Source: Schizophyllum amplum
Taxonomy: Eukaryota; Basidiomycota; Agaricomycetes; Agaricales; Schizophyllaceae
Direction: 5' to 3'
Assembly (NCBI GenBank): GCA_007026445.1
Contig: VDMD01000069.1
Coordinates: forward strand, 1-64,000
Length of the DNA: 64,000 bases
Positions 12,115 to 23,398 of this stretch are shown piece by piece (position 1 is the stretch's first letter; each line of letters opens with the position of its first letter). The notes under the pieces were generated by a model. That model was given only the letters and a program-made list of their open reading frames with translations. It was not told where the DNA came from and made no database searches. The translations under genes were made by a program, and so were the position numbers.

Positions 12115-13669
12115 ATGACGTGCAAGCAAGTTCATATTGCTCACGTGGAAGGTACTCCTATCGACTTACCTAATTGTCGGATTCATTCTACCGAGGAGAG
12201 CGGCGAGGACGTAGCTCAAGACCTTTGTCGGGAGACTATGTACGTCCACTGTGTCACAGTCTTAGCGCGTTCCCAGCGCTCATGCCCACATATTCAGCTC
12301 CAGCTCCAGCTGTAGGCCTGATTCGCACTCGACTCTAGAACCTCCACAAACCTCGTGCGTTGTCATATCGAAGCTTCATATCTCGTGACTGATGATATTG
12401 CTTGCGCAGAACGTGCTATCCAATCTTCCCCTCTTCCGCACGCAGTCTTCCTTATTCTCTTTCTGTCTCCTCATTTGCATCTCTCGATGCTGCGACACCG
12501 GCTCCACTTGTGCAATTGTGGAAGGATGCTGTTCAAAGGTACAAGTTCATCATGCACGGGGAGCTTCCATCACCCGACGTGGCAACCTTCGATTCGGCCG
12601 ATGCCATATTCAAGTATATCGAAGAGCGCGAATCCGACTTCAGGCGGTTTCGCGAGCGTGGACCACGGCGACTACGGTCCAAAATCGATCCGATCGCGGC
12701 TACTGTTCAGACACTCTGCGGAGTGTTTGGCGAGGCGATGAATATTGTGCGTTTTTCGGTGCTTGGTACTGAATGGCGCTGACGCGATGTGAACAGCCAT
12801 TCCTACCTGCAAAGGCGATCTTTGTAGCTGTCGGCGTTGCTATTCAGGTGTGTAAAAGGCGCACGCTTCATCGAGCCGACCTGACTGACGGCTCTCAAGG
12901 CGTCGCGGAAAGTCAGCGAACACTTGGACACCGTGATGGATGCGTTCGACACCATGTCGACCCACCTGCGTATCATTAGGGCCATTGCCCCCCACAACAT
13001 GCATGCGGCCTTACGTGAAGCTTCCGTGAAGCTGCTCGTGCAGATTCTGGTTGTTCTCCGTACCATCACGAACCTTCAGAATGGTAGTCGCCTTAGTAAG
13101 CGGACCGATTACCTGCGATTCTCGGGCTAACATCTCTGGTATTAGGACTGTGGTGGAAGAATATCCGCCAGTCGAAGGAGATTCCGTCGGCTTTGGAAGA
13201 GCTGGGACGGCTGGCGACGAACCATCACTATACAGTGTCCGCTGTGACTCTCAACACTCTTGATAGGACGATGGCCATGCACGATCTCGGTAAGGTTCTT
13301 TCATAGCATCAGCGACCGGCCGTGCCGCTGACCGCGATGCAGTTCATCAGCGGGACCAGGACACGATTACTGGGCTCGTAGATGAGATTCGAGTCATTCA
13401 TCGTATGGTGGAGGAAGATCACTGCACCGAAGAGAATACCCATGGTCCGTACAGTCTCATATTATCCTCTCAGTCGAATCAGCTCAGTTTTTTTAGCCTC
13501 GCTTGGCCGGATGGTGGCGCAGCGTATGGACACCGGCGTCCACGACCGGATCTCCAATCTGCCTATGAAGACGGGCGCCTCGTCGCCTGACTGCAGCTCT
13601 CCCTACGGTGGTGACGCCCGCATCACGCAAGAGCATGAACAGCACAATAGCGCCTTCAGCTCGAGGTAG
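12115..13669 (+). CDS. Stand-alone fungal STAND N-terminal Goodbye-domain protein 1
   Basis: About 394 residues from eight exons: 12115-12239, 12298-12354, 12410-12746, 12797-12847, 12900-13095, 13146-13289, 13343-13444, 13497-13669, with all phases consistent. After a Ser-rich leader comes the Goodbye-type helical domain. Its landmarks are LVQLWKDAVQRYK, the acidic IEERESDFRRFRERGP, KIDPIAATVQTLCGVFGEA, a 17-codon exon PFLPAKAIFVAVGVAIQ, the exon AFDTMSTHLRII to ASVKLLVQILVVL, and LGRLATNHHYTV. A short charged helical tail and a unique C-terminus follow. From memory, this domain normally begins NLR-like STAND proteins; here no P-loop NTPase or repeat domain follows, so it may act as an adaptor or decoy (inference). 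It shares exon structure with the copies at 49.3 and 59.9 kb. Confidence 0.8.
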
Positions 13670-14042
13670 TACTACGACTTGTATCGGCTGTTGCGACGTG
13701 CAGATACGAATTCGATGTCTCAAAGGTGGGCGGTATATCTATCGTTAGTCGTGGCTGTTGCTGACCCTTCGCAGAACATGTACAATGCCACGACTATTGT
13801 AGGTTATCCGCGCTTTGAATACGTGCCCGATTCTCCCCTGATGTCACGGACTGCCGCACCCCGCCCGACAATGATATTATTATCTACCTTTCTGTTGCAA
13901 TAGCCACAATTCCACGGGTCACGGTAGATATAAAGCTGCCCCCATCTCATGGACAACAAAGACTTATATTAGGAAGTAGTACAAAGTGCCATGGTTTACG
14001 CTACGCACTTATCCCCGTGTGCCCCGCGTATGCGTGCCCCCA
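13670..14042. other. Intergenic, no gene seen
   Basis: Short spacer between Goodbye gene 1 and the left end of the mobile element. It contains only small chance frames; I see no motif of note. Confidence 0.5.
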
Positions 14043-14165
14043 TTGGACAAAATTAATAGGCTTTGGATTTGCGTGGTTTAGCTTTGGTTTTGGCTCACGT
14101 GACGTTAGCTTTCGTCTTCAGCCACGTGATCTTGGCTTTGTTCTCTTGACTTTCGTCCAAACCAC
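14043..14165 (+). repeat. Left inverted terminus of the 2.36 kb element
   Basis: Landmarks: GGACAAAATTA at the outer end, GCTCACGTGACGTTAGCTTT in the middle, a second CACGTGA, and TTTCGTCCAAACC at the inner end. Each has a counterpart in the same order on the minus strand at the right end. Confidence 0.55.
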
Positions 14166-14824
14166 CATTGTTTACGTCGGCGTTCTCACTGCCTTTGCTT
14201 TCGCTCTCAGGCCTCTCGCTGATGCGTTAGTTCTTGAACTTCCTCATATCTCGTGACCGCCGCAGTGTCGCCCGGCGCCCGCCCAATTGAGAGGAGGCCC
14301 GCGTGTGAGCCTCGACATACCTACTGGCGTCCCGCTCACATGCAGCACGACGGGGGACACCATCCGAAGACTCCGGATCGCACTATGCATGCAGGGGAGA
14401 ACCTTGATATTGCAGATCTCAGGTGCGCTGGCGACGTCCTCTCATATCCTCGGCTGCGCGTTAGGCTGCCAGTGTCGAGGGCGACTCGCTCTGTATCCTC
14501 TTCGCACAGGGAACTCGGGGTACTGACCTTGACAGGAACAGCATGCTCTCCACTTCGTCCCGCGCCATCGTGAGACCAGCTTATACGTAGGCTGGCGTTC
14601 TTACAGAGCGATTGTTGCTCCCGGCACCGCACCCGCGCGGACGTTCTGGGAGACAATATGTCGACCCTATCATCCACGCTCTATCCTTCGACGCGCCAAA
14701 CCGCCGGAGCAGCACTTTTGTCCGGAAAGAGCGCTAAGCTCCCATGTCTTAACGTGGGATTTTTGTCCATTGTAATTCAAGCTCAGCGGACGCTCACTGC
14801 CGAAGTTTTCAGTTGATACCGTGC

Positions 14825-15737
14825 ATGTCGATTGACTTGGGAGTTTCGACTGTTGGGGGCGTGCACGCAGTTGAAGTGTTGTATGACGTAAGTACGTTCG
14901 GCGCCGACTGATACTTTATATCCCTTACGACCACCTTGGAATCTGCTAACAGGTTTAGGATGCTATGGGAGCGCGCACGCACCCTTCTGGAGGGACGTGC
15001 ATATATACAACGCCCGCAACGGCTGAGCTAATTGATGCGCCACCTCCCGTTTTCGAGTCCCACGACCACACCGTAAGACAGCACATGCGTCTGGCGAGCA
15101 AGGTCGAAAGCTCGTGAGCTGACAGGTCAACGTCCAGCAAGCGAGGCGGGCGATAAACGGTGAGTAAAGCTGGCGTGGAGGGTGGCCTGCTAGTGGCCGT
15201 GTTAAGCTTCGAATTCGCTCCACGTCACCCTCGAGACTCCCACTGCAAGCACGCAGACGGCTGGCGCTATAGCAGGTGCCGGGCCTCCTGGCGCTGGTCA
15301 GCATTAGCGTCCGGCGCATACTACAGACGATGGTTTGCCCACCGAAGCCCGGGCCAACCACGAGGCTGCAGCATCCTCGTCACTCAACGCCATCGTATTC
15401 TTGTCCGACGGGGACGCACCGAGCATGCCCACTTCATGGACGTTTCGTTGTTGCAGACCGACTTGCAATGGGAGCATTCGTAAGTTCATATATGCACCTG
15501 GACACGTCACTCGCCCGCTCATTAGATGGACTTCTGACAATCCCCTGCCATCTCCCACCGCTTATTCTCGCGGCAGAGGTAGTGGCGGTCGAGGACGCGT
15601 CGCAAACTTCGTAGGAGAGCGCGGGGGCAACCACGGCGGAGGCGTGGCGGCAATCGTGGTGGACGTGGTGGTAGTGCACATGGCGGCGGAGGGAGCGTGG
15701 GGGCGGGCGCGGCCCACGGGAAAACAGGTGTAAGTCG
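14825..15737 (+). pseudogene. Decayed gene inside the 2.36 kb element
   Basis: Exon-like blocks with good splice sites: 14825-14887 (MSIDLGVSTVGGVHAVEV), 14959-15072 (THPSGGTCIYTTPATAEL), 15126-15159. A Ser/Ala-rich block (NHEAAASSSLNAIVFLSDG) then runs to a GTAAGT donor at 15480. The final block from 15526 begins SRGRGSGGRGRV and then continues as an RGG-rich sequence only in another frame (RGGNRGGRGGSAHGGGG), which suggests a frameshift. I do not recognise the protein; an RGG box suggests nucleic-acid binding. It is probably the element's own gene, now broken. Confidence 0.3.
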
Positions 15738-16229
15738 AGGGGACCGCGCGGGGCTTGACGAGAGTGTGGGTGAGTTGCAGGCCAAGTCGCGCGGCAATAA
15801 AATGCCGTCCGGCGAGCGTCGCGGACGCGGTCCGGTACGAAGGCTTTGCACGGCTCGGCAAGCAAGGAGAACAGGGTGGGAAATGACAGCGGCCCACTCA
15901 TTGTCACTCAATCGATCAGCAAAGCAAGCCCGGCGAAAGTCGACGGGAGAGAGCGCTTCTCGGGCATATACTGTGTTGACCAGATCTTCCGCACGGAACA
16001 GGCGCTTTCAAACACATGCATTACTAATGTGAGCGACGTGCGCGAGACTAGGACATGCGAGCGACGGTGTTCGACGTGCTCGCAAGTTGAATGCAATATT
16101 TACCGCGACAAGTATATACAGCTCGCGTGACATATCGGACTCTTGTGACAACTTGTCACTGGTTCCCCATCCTCCCTAGCTCTAGAGCTCTCTTGAAAAA
16201 GCAAATGGCAAGGCGAAGACGTGCACTTG

Positions 16230-16398
16230 GGGTTTGGACGAAATTCCAAGACCGAAAGACGAAACCCAACATCATGTGACTCAAGGCTACCGTCATGTGA
16301 CCCAAAGCTAACGTCATGTGATCCCAATTGAAAACCAAAGCCAAGCCCGCCAAAGCAACGACCAAAACTCTGCGCGAACGCTACCTGATTTTGTCCAG
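16230..16398 (-). repeat. Right inverted terminus of the 2.36 kb element
   Basis: On the minus strand it reads GGACAAAATCA at the outer end, then TTGGCTTTGGTTTTCA. Three ATCACATGACG / GTCACATGACG / GTCACATGATG steps follow, and it ends with TTTCGTCCAAACC. The order is the same as in the left end. Confidence 0.55.
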
Positions 16399-17842
16399 TC
16401 CGGGCACTTATACCCGCGTCGTGAAACCGGACAATGCTGAATTAGTCTATCACTTCAAGTCCACGTCGTCGCCACAATGCGCAAGAAGGTCCGCGTCGCT
16501 GCTGCCACGCGTCACTCCGCTCTCTGCCCTAGCCATAGCATGACATGTGGCTCCGCGCCTCCTTGTCGCAGTGCGCGCCTTACCATGGCGTTGCGCGCAC
16601 ACGTCGGCAACCAGCCTGACCATGCTTCGCTGCCGTCGATGCGTGATTGAGCCTTGCCCTCAAAAAAGTCAAACGCACTCACAGATTACGCCTAGTTGCA
16701 CGCCGAGAGTATTCCTAACTGTGAACCAGCACCGCGCCATGGCCGCACGCGTCCCTCGAAGGTCTTGTCGCCGTGCGAGTCAACGTAAACTGAAGTTTCT
16801 CGTCTCGGCCTTTGGCCGTGTCGCTTATGACACTGTCGATGTCTCCGAAGACAGTTTTTTTTCGGTGAGCACATCCAAGAGACTGTCATTCGCTGAGGGA
16901 TCTATAATACAATTGAGCTCAGTCTTTTCCCACGCACATAAACCACGTGTCGGCGGCCGATCCACGCGCCACGGGCTCACGGGCACGGGCTGGCGGCTAG
17001 TACTTAAAATACGGGGGCCATACATAGTCGTCGGCGACACTGTCGAAGAGAGAACAAGAAGGAATGGCAGTAATGTGACGTCACTGGTTTGTCCCGTGAC
17101 CTCCGGGCCCGGGCCAACGTGACAGAAACCGGTACTTACTAAGCAATAACTCAGCAAGGCCGGTCGTTACCGGCAAGGCCCGCTACCATTCTGAGTCCTC
17201 TCTGTCTGCGCTGCTCTTATAAAACACAGTATTCAGCCGTTTGGCCTTGAGGAGTCGGCTTTGTCTTGTCTTCTGCATTTCCTAGGGCGCAACTAGGGCG
17301 CGCAGCAGGTAAAGAGACGATTTATTTACCATTTGCTTGTCAAGAGAAGGGAGTCTTCAGCATGCATGAAGCTGCTTGTAGTGTCGCCGATGGAGGTCCA
17401 GTACTCAATGAAGAGCCTGTGGGCAAGAAGCAGGTACGCAAGGCTGCCAGTGGGATCAGAAAATAATACGGCAGCGGTAGACTCGCGTGGCCAGTCCGCT
17501 TTGCAAGCTCGCTGATCACATGGTCGGTTCGCGAGAGAAAAGTCAACGGGATCAGCGAGCTTGCGACGGACGTCAGGTCACGGGGTGCCGCAGCCGAGCT
17601 GGTTCACGAGCCTACGGCAGCGGAGAGTCGAAACTCTGACGTGGTGAACAGTCAGGTGATCCACACGTGATGTAAATCGTCTGATGGGGCGAAGGGTCGT
17701 TTTTGCTTCCACCCCAAAACCCACTACCATAAATGGTAGCGGGAATGATCTCTGTTGTTCGCGTACGGCTAACTTACTTTACTTCCAAGCGGCTTCTACC
17801 CATGCCGGCCAGATATAAGCGGAACCCTACATTCGCGAGGAG
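16399..17842. other. Spacer between two mobile elements
   Basis: One open frame of about 190 codons (16547-17122) lacks an ATG at its start and has no splice or family support. The DNA around 17150-17190 has short GGCCGG/CCGGCAAGGCC palindromic steps. No gene is supported. Confidence 0.4.
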
Positions 17843-17998
17843 GTACTGTAGCATTTCGACCGTATGTTCAGTCACGCGTCACGACCGTTTTGCGGGAACC
17901 CCGCCAATAATTTTCTTTCGATTTATCGGGTTTTTGGAGAATTCTCGGATAAAGTTTACGTCATAATTGATGAACATACGGTCGAAATGCTACAGTAC
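17843..17998. mobile_element. MITE with perfect 28 bp terminal inverted repeats
   Basis: The left arm (17843-17870, beginning GTACTGTAGCATTTCGACC) is exactly the reverse complement of the right arm (17971-17998). The whole unit is 156 bp, AT-richer than its surroundings, and has no coding capacity. If TA is the duplicated target, the element proper begins CTGTAGC and ends GCTACAG, as in Tc1/mariner-type MITEs; this class call is an inference. Perfect arms imply recent movement. Confidence 0.85.
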
Positions 17999-18126
17999 AT
18001 CGCTCCCAAAGGGGTCGCGGACAGCAGCTATCAGCAAGAAAACCGAGCACAATCAGAAAGACAGCGCCTCAATTCAATCTCGCTGGCACTTCCTCGGCCA
18101 ACTCCGCGTCTGAGGCTGTTTAGACC

Positions 18127-18410
18127 ATGAAGTCTGTCCCTATACGCCTTTTTGCCTTCTCATATGCTCTCTCCTCAATCATTGCTGCTCATGTAACCCT
18201 CACTCCGGCATCCGGGTCAGGGAAATGTGCGTGTCCGGGCGCGCATTCGGGTACACAGGCGTAAGCAGTTCCCATCTCTCCCTGGGAAAGCTTTGTTCAA
18301 TGGGGCTTGAACCTACATACACGCCTCAAGAAAGGATCACTGTCCCGGGACAAGACGCGGTAATGAAAGCCGTGGGATGGAAATGCTCCTGTTTACCGGT
18401 GAGTCAGTCA
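18127..18410 (+). pseudogene. Possible remnant of a secreted DUF1775/YcnI-like protein
   Basis: An ATG at 18127 opens a signal-peptide-like start (MKSVPIRLFAFSYALSSIIA) followed by AHVTLTPASGSG. In that frame it stops near 18264. In another frame the DNA continues with SSHLSLGKLCSMGLEPTY, ERITVPGQDAVMKAVGWK and a GTGAGT donor. The start AHVTLTP and the VPxxxxxVKAxGW-like step recall the fungal YcnI/DUF1775 family from memory, but frames and length do not fit an intact gene. It could also be an unrelated secreted protein with an unseen intron. Confidence 0.3.
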
Positions 18411-18933
18411 ATCCGACTCAATGCAGCGAAGCGATTCCATCGTGTCACCCATGCTTCCCAGCTCATTCCAAAGTCAGTAGGTAAGCATTGTGTCCGGGAT
18501 CGCCGCGCAAGGGACAAGAACGCCATGACCCTCTTCGCTCCTTTTTCCGCTGTATCTCGGGAATGAAAATGTGCCTCGTTGAACTCTATCAGGTCATAGT
18601 TCTGTATTGTCCGGGCTTGTCTGCGTATGTGATCGCCAATGCGAGGTGCGCCAATGCGAGGTGCGCTTTCTACAGCCTCACGCCGTTCTATCGGGCTCGA
18701 TGTTGACCTTCCAGTCCAGCTGATCGAAACTACGCAGACAGCGCCGAGCACAGAAAGACGTCTCGACATGAAGAACGAATCGTGGTTGTACTCAGAGACC
18801 GTGGCGAAGGACCGTGGTTCATGGGTCGGGACGTACTACGAGCGCAGCAACCGTGAATCCTGGGCCGTGGATCCTGGCTTCAAGGCCTACATAAAGGATC
18901 TGTAGGCTTCCTTTCCAGCAACCCATTCGCACT

Positions 18934-20301
18934 ATGCAGCCTACCAGCCACCCCGAACCTCGTCGCAGTATCAGACAGAACACAACGGGAGAACGTCCTC
19001 CAACCTCGACGCTCTCCCCTCGCGCCGGACTAGATCCCACTGTCAATATCCCATCGACTGCCGATTTCCGTTCAGCTGCCAATCTCCCATTCACTGGCAA
19101 CTCCAACCTCGACCAAACGCTCGCCATGAGCCCCTACGCGCTTCAAGGAAGCAATCCCGCTGCCCACTCCGACTACATGTCCAACCGCTACATGAACACC
19201 GACCTCATGGTCAACGACTTCTCGTCTTTCTTCTCGAGCGCGGACGCGTTAGGCAGCCTCAGTCTTGGTCAGACGGCCGTCTGCGACCAGTCATCGGACA
19301 TGCCCCACGATGCAGCGTACGTCTACCCACCTCAACGTTTGTCTACTGACAGAGATATACAGAACATTTGGTCACGCCGGCGCCACCTCCGGACAGCTCG
19401 TGGACACCCAAGGGGGCGCTTTCCTGAATCAACGTATGTCGCCAGTTCTCGCCCTTGTTGGATCTCTCTTCAATCATATACATAGCGATGGACATAGCTC
19501 CTTTCGATCCGTCGTGGTTAGCAGAGTCTCCGGCGCCTGGCGGTGCGTCCACTGCGTCTGATATATACGTTCATATCGTATTGATCATCTACGTGCAGCG
19601 CTGCAGCATGGAGAGTCGTCCGGGTCATTGACTGAAGTCCCCGAGAACATGGCCCCTATCACCGTTGCTCCAACGGGACAGCCGGCTTATGGAGGGCTAG
19701 GTGAGTGGAACCACAACCTACCTATTCTCTATCTGCGCTCACGGCATCGCAGGCTTCGACGCTCTCTTGGCATCCATGAACTGGCCTTCGAACGGCCTCG
19801 CGCATGAGTCGTATGGCCCTGGGATGTCTCATTCGACGTCGACGATGTATCCTTCTGGAGAGGCTCGGCCTCTTCCTAAGACCGACGCTCAGCCCTCTCC
19901 TTCGGTAGCCGCTCAGCTCGCTCCTGCGGCTGAGCACCGCGCTTCCCTCGGTCGCACGGCTGCTCAAAATGCAGCGATCCAAAGACGTCGCGACGCTGAG
20001 CCCCAGTTCAAATGCGAGCGTTGTAACGCGACCTTCAGACGGGCCTGGAATCTGACTGGTGCAGAGACCCCTCCTCCTTCGCTCCGCCTGTGCATTGTCT
20101 AATAGTTTTCGCAGAGCATTACGAGCGCCACAACAATCTGCATGCGCACAAGTGCAGTGCGTGCGAACTGTGCTTCAATACGAAGGGGGATCGGACCAGG
20201 CATGTCAAGAGCGTCCATGGTTCGGTGACGAATGATGTACGTTTCTACGCGTTTGTCGGCGTTCTCCCTCTTCTGATCACGCGCAGGGCACCGCCAACTA
20301 A
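18934..20301 (+). CDS. Two-finger C2H2 zinc-finger protein C
   Basis: About 351 residues from seven exons: 18934-19316, 19363-19433, 19486-19542, 19599-19700, 19753-20058, 20115-20236, 20287-20301, all in phase. The N-terminal half is Ser/Asn/Asp-rich with small motifs (DYMSNRYMNTDL, FSSFFSSADALGSL). The pre-finger region is LGRTAAQNAAIQRRRDAEPQ. Finger 1 is CERCNATFRRAWNLTG plus EHYERH across the conserved intron. Finger 2 is CSACELCFNTKGDRTRHVKSVH. The last exon codes only GTAN before the stop, a micro-exon also seen in genes A, F and I. Upstream are GACCGTGG copies (18797, 18810) and a weak TACATAAAGG about 40 bp before the ATG. It is the best-spliced member of the family. Confidence 0.85.
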
Positions 20302-22860
20302 GGGACTGGATGGTCTAACCACGGATACATAAACGTCGGAACGTTTGGTTAATTGATAGGGATGAGGCCCAGCCGCAGGCCCGACTTCTCTTTGGATTCC
20401 GACCATCACTCATCCCATTCTACTTTGCATACTCTCCTCGTTTCTCCTTGAAGTTCTCCTGCTACTTCCCTATACCACGAAAGCCCTGATGATCTACTGG
20501 CGACTGCCGCTACTCTATGACCGCTGCCACGCTACGACCTCTTTACAGAACGATTTCCCGGAATATCATCTTCTGAACTAAACGCTATATATACCTACAC
20601 GTCCCGCGCTACAATATCCATACCAAGGACACTTTGACGAATATACAGTTAGACGAGATGTGAGGGCATGATCAAATACGGCAAACGCCCTCGGGTATAC
20701 GCGCCTTATGGACGTTTCCACGCGCGAACTTCGTCGAGAACCTCCTCCGTATCTCACCGCCCTCACTGCCCCTCAGACGGCAGCGGCGAGTTTCCCACTC
20801 GCCAACGATGATTCGACATCGCGCATTCGAAATCCTAAGCGCCTGCATGGACCTCCTGTCCGCAATGTAAGTCTCATGACGCCGTCCACATGCGGTACGT
20901 TGACCACTGTGTACCGCGCCACCAAAAACGCCGACGAAGCCCTTGAGGCGGGATGTAAAGACCGCGAGCGCTCGCGTCCTTTGCGTCAAAAGCGGACGAT
21001 TGAAGCTCTGAAGGATCGCGCCGCAGACCATCCCCCGCCGCCCGTAACTCGTCAGTTGTCGATAGGCCATCGAGTCATGTCCTTGGACCGTCAAGCATTG
21101 CCCGTCCTGGGCTGCGCTGATGTCTCTCCGACGCTCGCGCTAAGTGGCGGCCCCCTCCCAATAATAGGGAAATCTTCCGAGTCGGCCTCTGGCCGCGCAG
21201 TCACCGACACTGATAGCGCAGGTCGCGTCCAGTGCCAACGCATGCCAACTCCAGCATCAGCACATCTCGCTCGGTATAAGGAGGGGCACTCGGAGGACGA
21301 GGGCGGCGATGAGGAATGTGAGCCACGTGCACTCCACCTCATGGTGCCTCTCCGCTACATCCTGGTAGACGTCGTTGAACGCAGTGTATTATCGGTTGAT
21401 AAAAGGCGCGCACCCAGTCAACAGCAGCAATGTCTGCCACGATCGCTCATTGGACGCTCGTCGCGAACGGCCTCCATCGTACCTGCGGACACGCTTCTCC
21501 GAAGCGGTCGCCTTCCTCCGTCGTAGCGGTCGCCCTGCATAGAGGAGGGTGCGGACGAGCAGAACACGCGGCTGTCGAGTTTTGCCAGGTTCCCGCAGCG
21601 ATAGGCGGTGCCCACTCGCAAGCAATTGGCCAATGGAAGTACGTATATGTCGTCCGATGTCGGGGTCCAGTTCGACGATCTTCAGCTGGTAGCCGTACGC
21701 CGCCGCAAGTCACAGGTCGACTCGGTCAAACGAAGGCTCAGCAAGGTAGCGACGACATCCCTAGGTCAATGAGGTGTTGTTGGCCTGTCGAGGGAGTCCA
21801 GGGTAGTCACAACCTTCCCAACGCCACGACTGAAGCATCACTTATCACGCGGGATTATCACAGATCTATGAGCAGATGCATTCATTCAAGCAGCGAGCAG
21901 CAGGCGAGTAGAAGGCAGTATGAAGTGGAGGCGGGGCGCATGATAGTATGGACGGCGCGTTCAGTGGTCGGACAGCTGAACGAGAAGCATTGGGGGCGAG
22001 CAAATGACCAGTGAGCGGGGAAGCGGAACGCGCTGGCTCGGCGAAGGATCGTCGACAAGGCAGCTAACTTCAGATGACGGATAGGCAATATGGCCCGCTG
22101 AGGAGGAGGCGACGGGATCCGTTGACGAAGCGCCGACTCCGTCCTCGCGTTGCCCTCTCCATAAACGGAGGTCGCCCGCGCCGTTGTGGGTAAGGATAGG
22201 CTCGCCACGTGACCGTCATAGAGACAGAGGTACTTCACTTGTCGACTGTAGTGTGATCAACAACAAGTATAGAACAACGAATGCGGCCAGACCTACATCG
22301 TGTCGTCGGTGTGCGCCCGCCTAGCGCAGCGGCCGAGAGCCCCATAGTCCTGCACTCTACGCGACGTCGGGATTCATGTTCCGGATACCCACTCCTCGAG
22401 GCCTTACAAAGGGAGAGGTGGTGATACATGACGATATGGAAAGAAGGAATGTGCGTGGTCGTAGGCAGGTGGGTATATGCGCTCATTGGGACCGTCAGCC
22501 CGCCGTCAGCTGTGCCAGAGTGAGTATATGCGCACCTCTGCTTCCAGTGGACCCTCGGGCAAAGGCGGGGAAGCGGTCGTTATGTGGGAAGATACCTACG
22601 GAAGATGGTAATCGGTGAGGATGGCGGGACGTACTCGTCGAGCGCGGGCGCGGTGCGCCCGATCCGGGAAATTCATCGCGCTCAATCGCGCTTTTTTCCA
22701 ATGAGTATCGGCTCAAAGACTGGAGCGGCGGGGCAGTCAGGATCGCAGGGTCTTCCCGCGGTGCCCTGTACTGGCCGGTTCCCGAGGCGGGGAGATGCGA
22801 ATACTTCTCGAACCTGCTGAGCGGATCGCCATACAGGCTATGATGCAGGCTGGATGCAGG
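20302..22860. other. Long gene-poor stretch
   Basis: A 272-codon frame starts at ATG 20708 on the plus strand and ends at 21526. Overlapping minus-strand frames cover the same DNA, and neither shows splice sites, domains or homology to local families. I judge them unproven. Otherwise nothing is seen apart from short CpG-rich repeats. Confidence 0.4.
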
Positions 22861-22953
22861 GTAGTATTCAGAATACTACGCGTCATGACGTCTGAATGTT
22901 GTCAGTGTCGCGGCTGAGCGCTAGGCACGCGAGGGCACGCGGCATGCCGCGTG
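22861..22953. repeat. Cluster of perfect palindromes
   Basis: Within 93 bp there are three palindromes: GTAGTATTC-A-GAATACTAC (22861-22879), CGTCATGACG (22880-22889, directly adjacent) and CACGCGGCATGCCGCGTG (22936-22953, 18 bp with no spacer). These could bind dimeric factors or extrude as hairpins. They lie about 450 bp upstream of zinc-finger gene D. Confidence 0.7.
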
Positions 22954-23398
22954 ACTGTCCTTCGCAGATCGCGGTACCCCTGCGCGCGCGCGGAGGCTTG
23001 ATCCGAACCTAACATATGTAGGACCTCCGGAATGTGGGGTCTTCACGTTCCATGACCGGGACTCGGTTACTTAATTCGCCTCACTGCAATCGCCTCACGC
23101 TGTCCACACTTTGCACTTTGGTGCTTCTTGCAATTCAGTCGCTCTACCCTCACTTTTCAGTTTGTGCTTCTTCAAGTTGCAAACGAGGCGCCAATTTCAT
23201 TCAACAAGGACTAGGACGATCAACCAATTGAGACAACAGGCCTTCTTGCCACACTCATGGCCAGTCCGACGAAGAATCAACGCGGGCCATACGAGAGTGG
23301 TTTTCATCTCCAAATGCTATATATCCAAGGTGTTGTCAGCCAAGCCAGCACGGATTTTGGGTTGTTAACCCACGCAGCAGTTCAGAGTCTCAGACATT

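Larger units (their letters stand above)
14043..16398. mobile_element. Putative DNA transposon with long imperfect terminal inverted repeats
   Basis: The left end (GGACAAAATTA at 14045, then TTTGGTTTTGGCTCACGTGACG..., ending TTTCGTCCAAACC by 14163) recurs in reverse complement at the right end (GGACAAAATCA read on the minus strand from 16396, ending TTTCGTCCAAACC near 16230). The termini are roughly 120-170 bp, imperfect, and full of CACGTGA / CACATGA steps. The span is about 2.36 kb. The interior holds a decayed gene with an RGG-rich end but no transposase that I can recognise. No clear target-site duplication was found. The class is unknown; it may be non-autonomous. Confidence 0.5.

Noticed and set aside
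16547..17122. 191-codon open frame between the two mobile elements
   Set aside because: Begins without ATG, lacks splice or family support, and sits in repeat-derived DNA.
20708..21526. 272-codon ATG-led frame on the plus strand
   Set aside because: Overlapped by long minus-strand frames, with no splice sites, domain, repeat or paralogue. Long chance frames are common in such GC-rich DNA.
22315..22400. tRNA-like A-box (TAGCGCAGCGG)
   Set aside because: No matching B-box, and the stems of a cloverleaf could not be formed.
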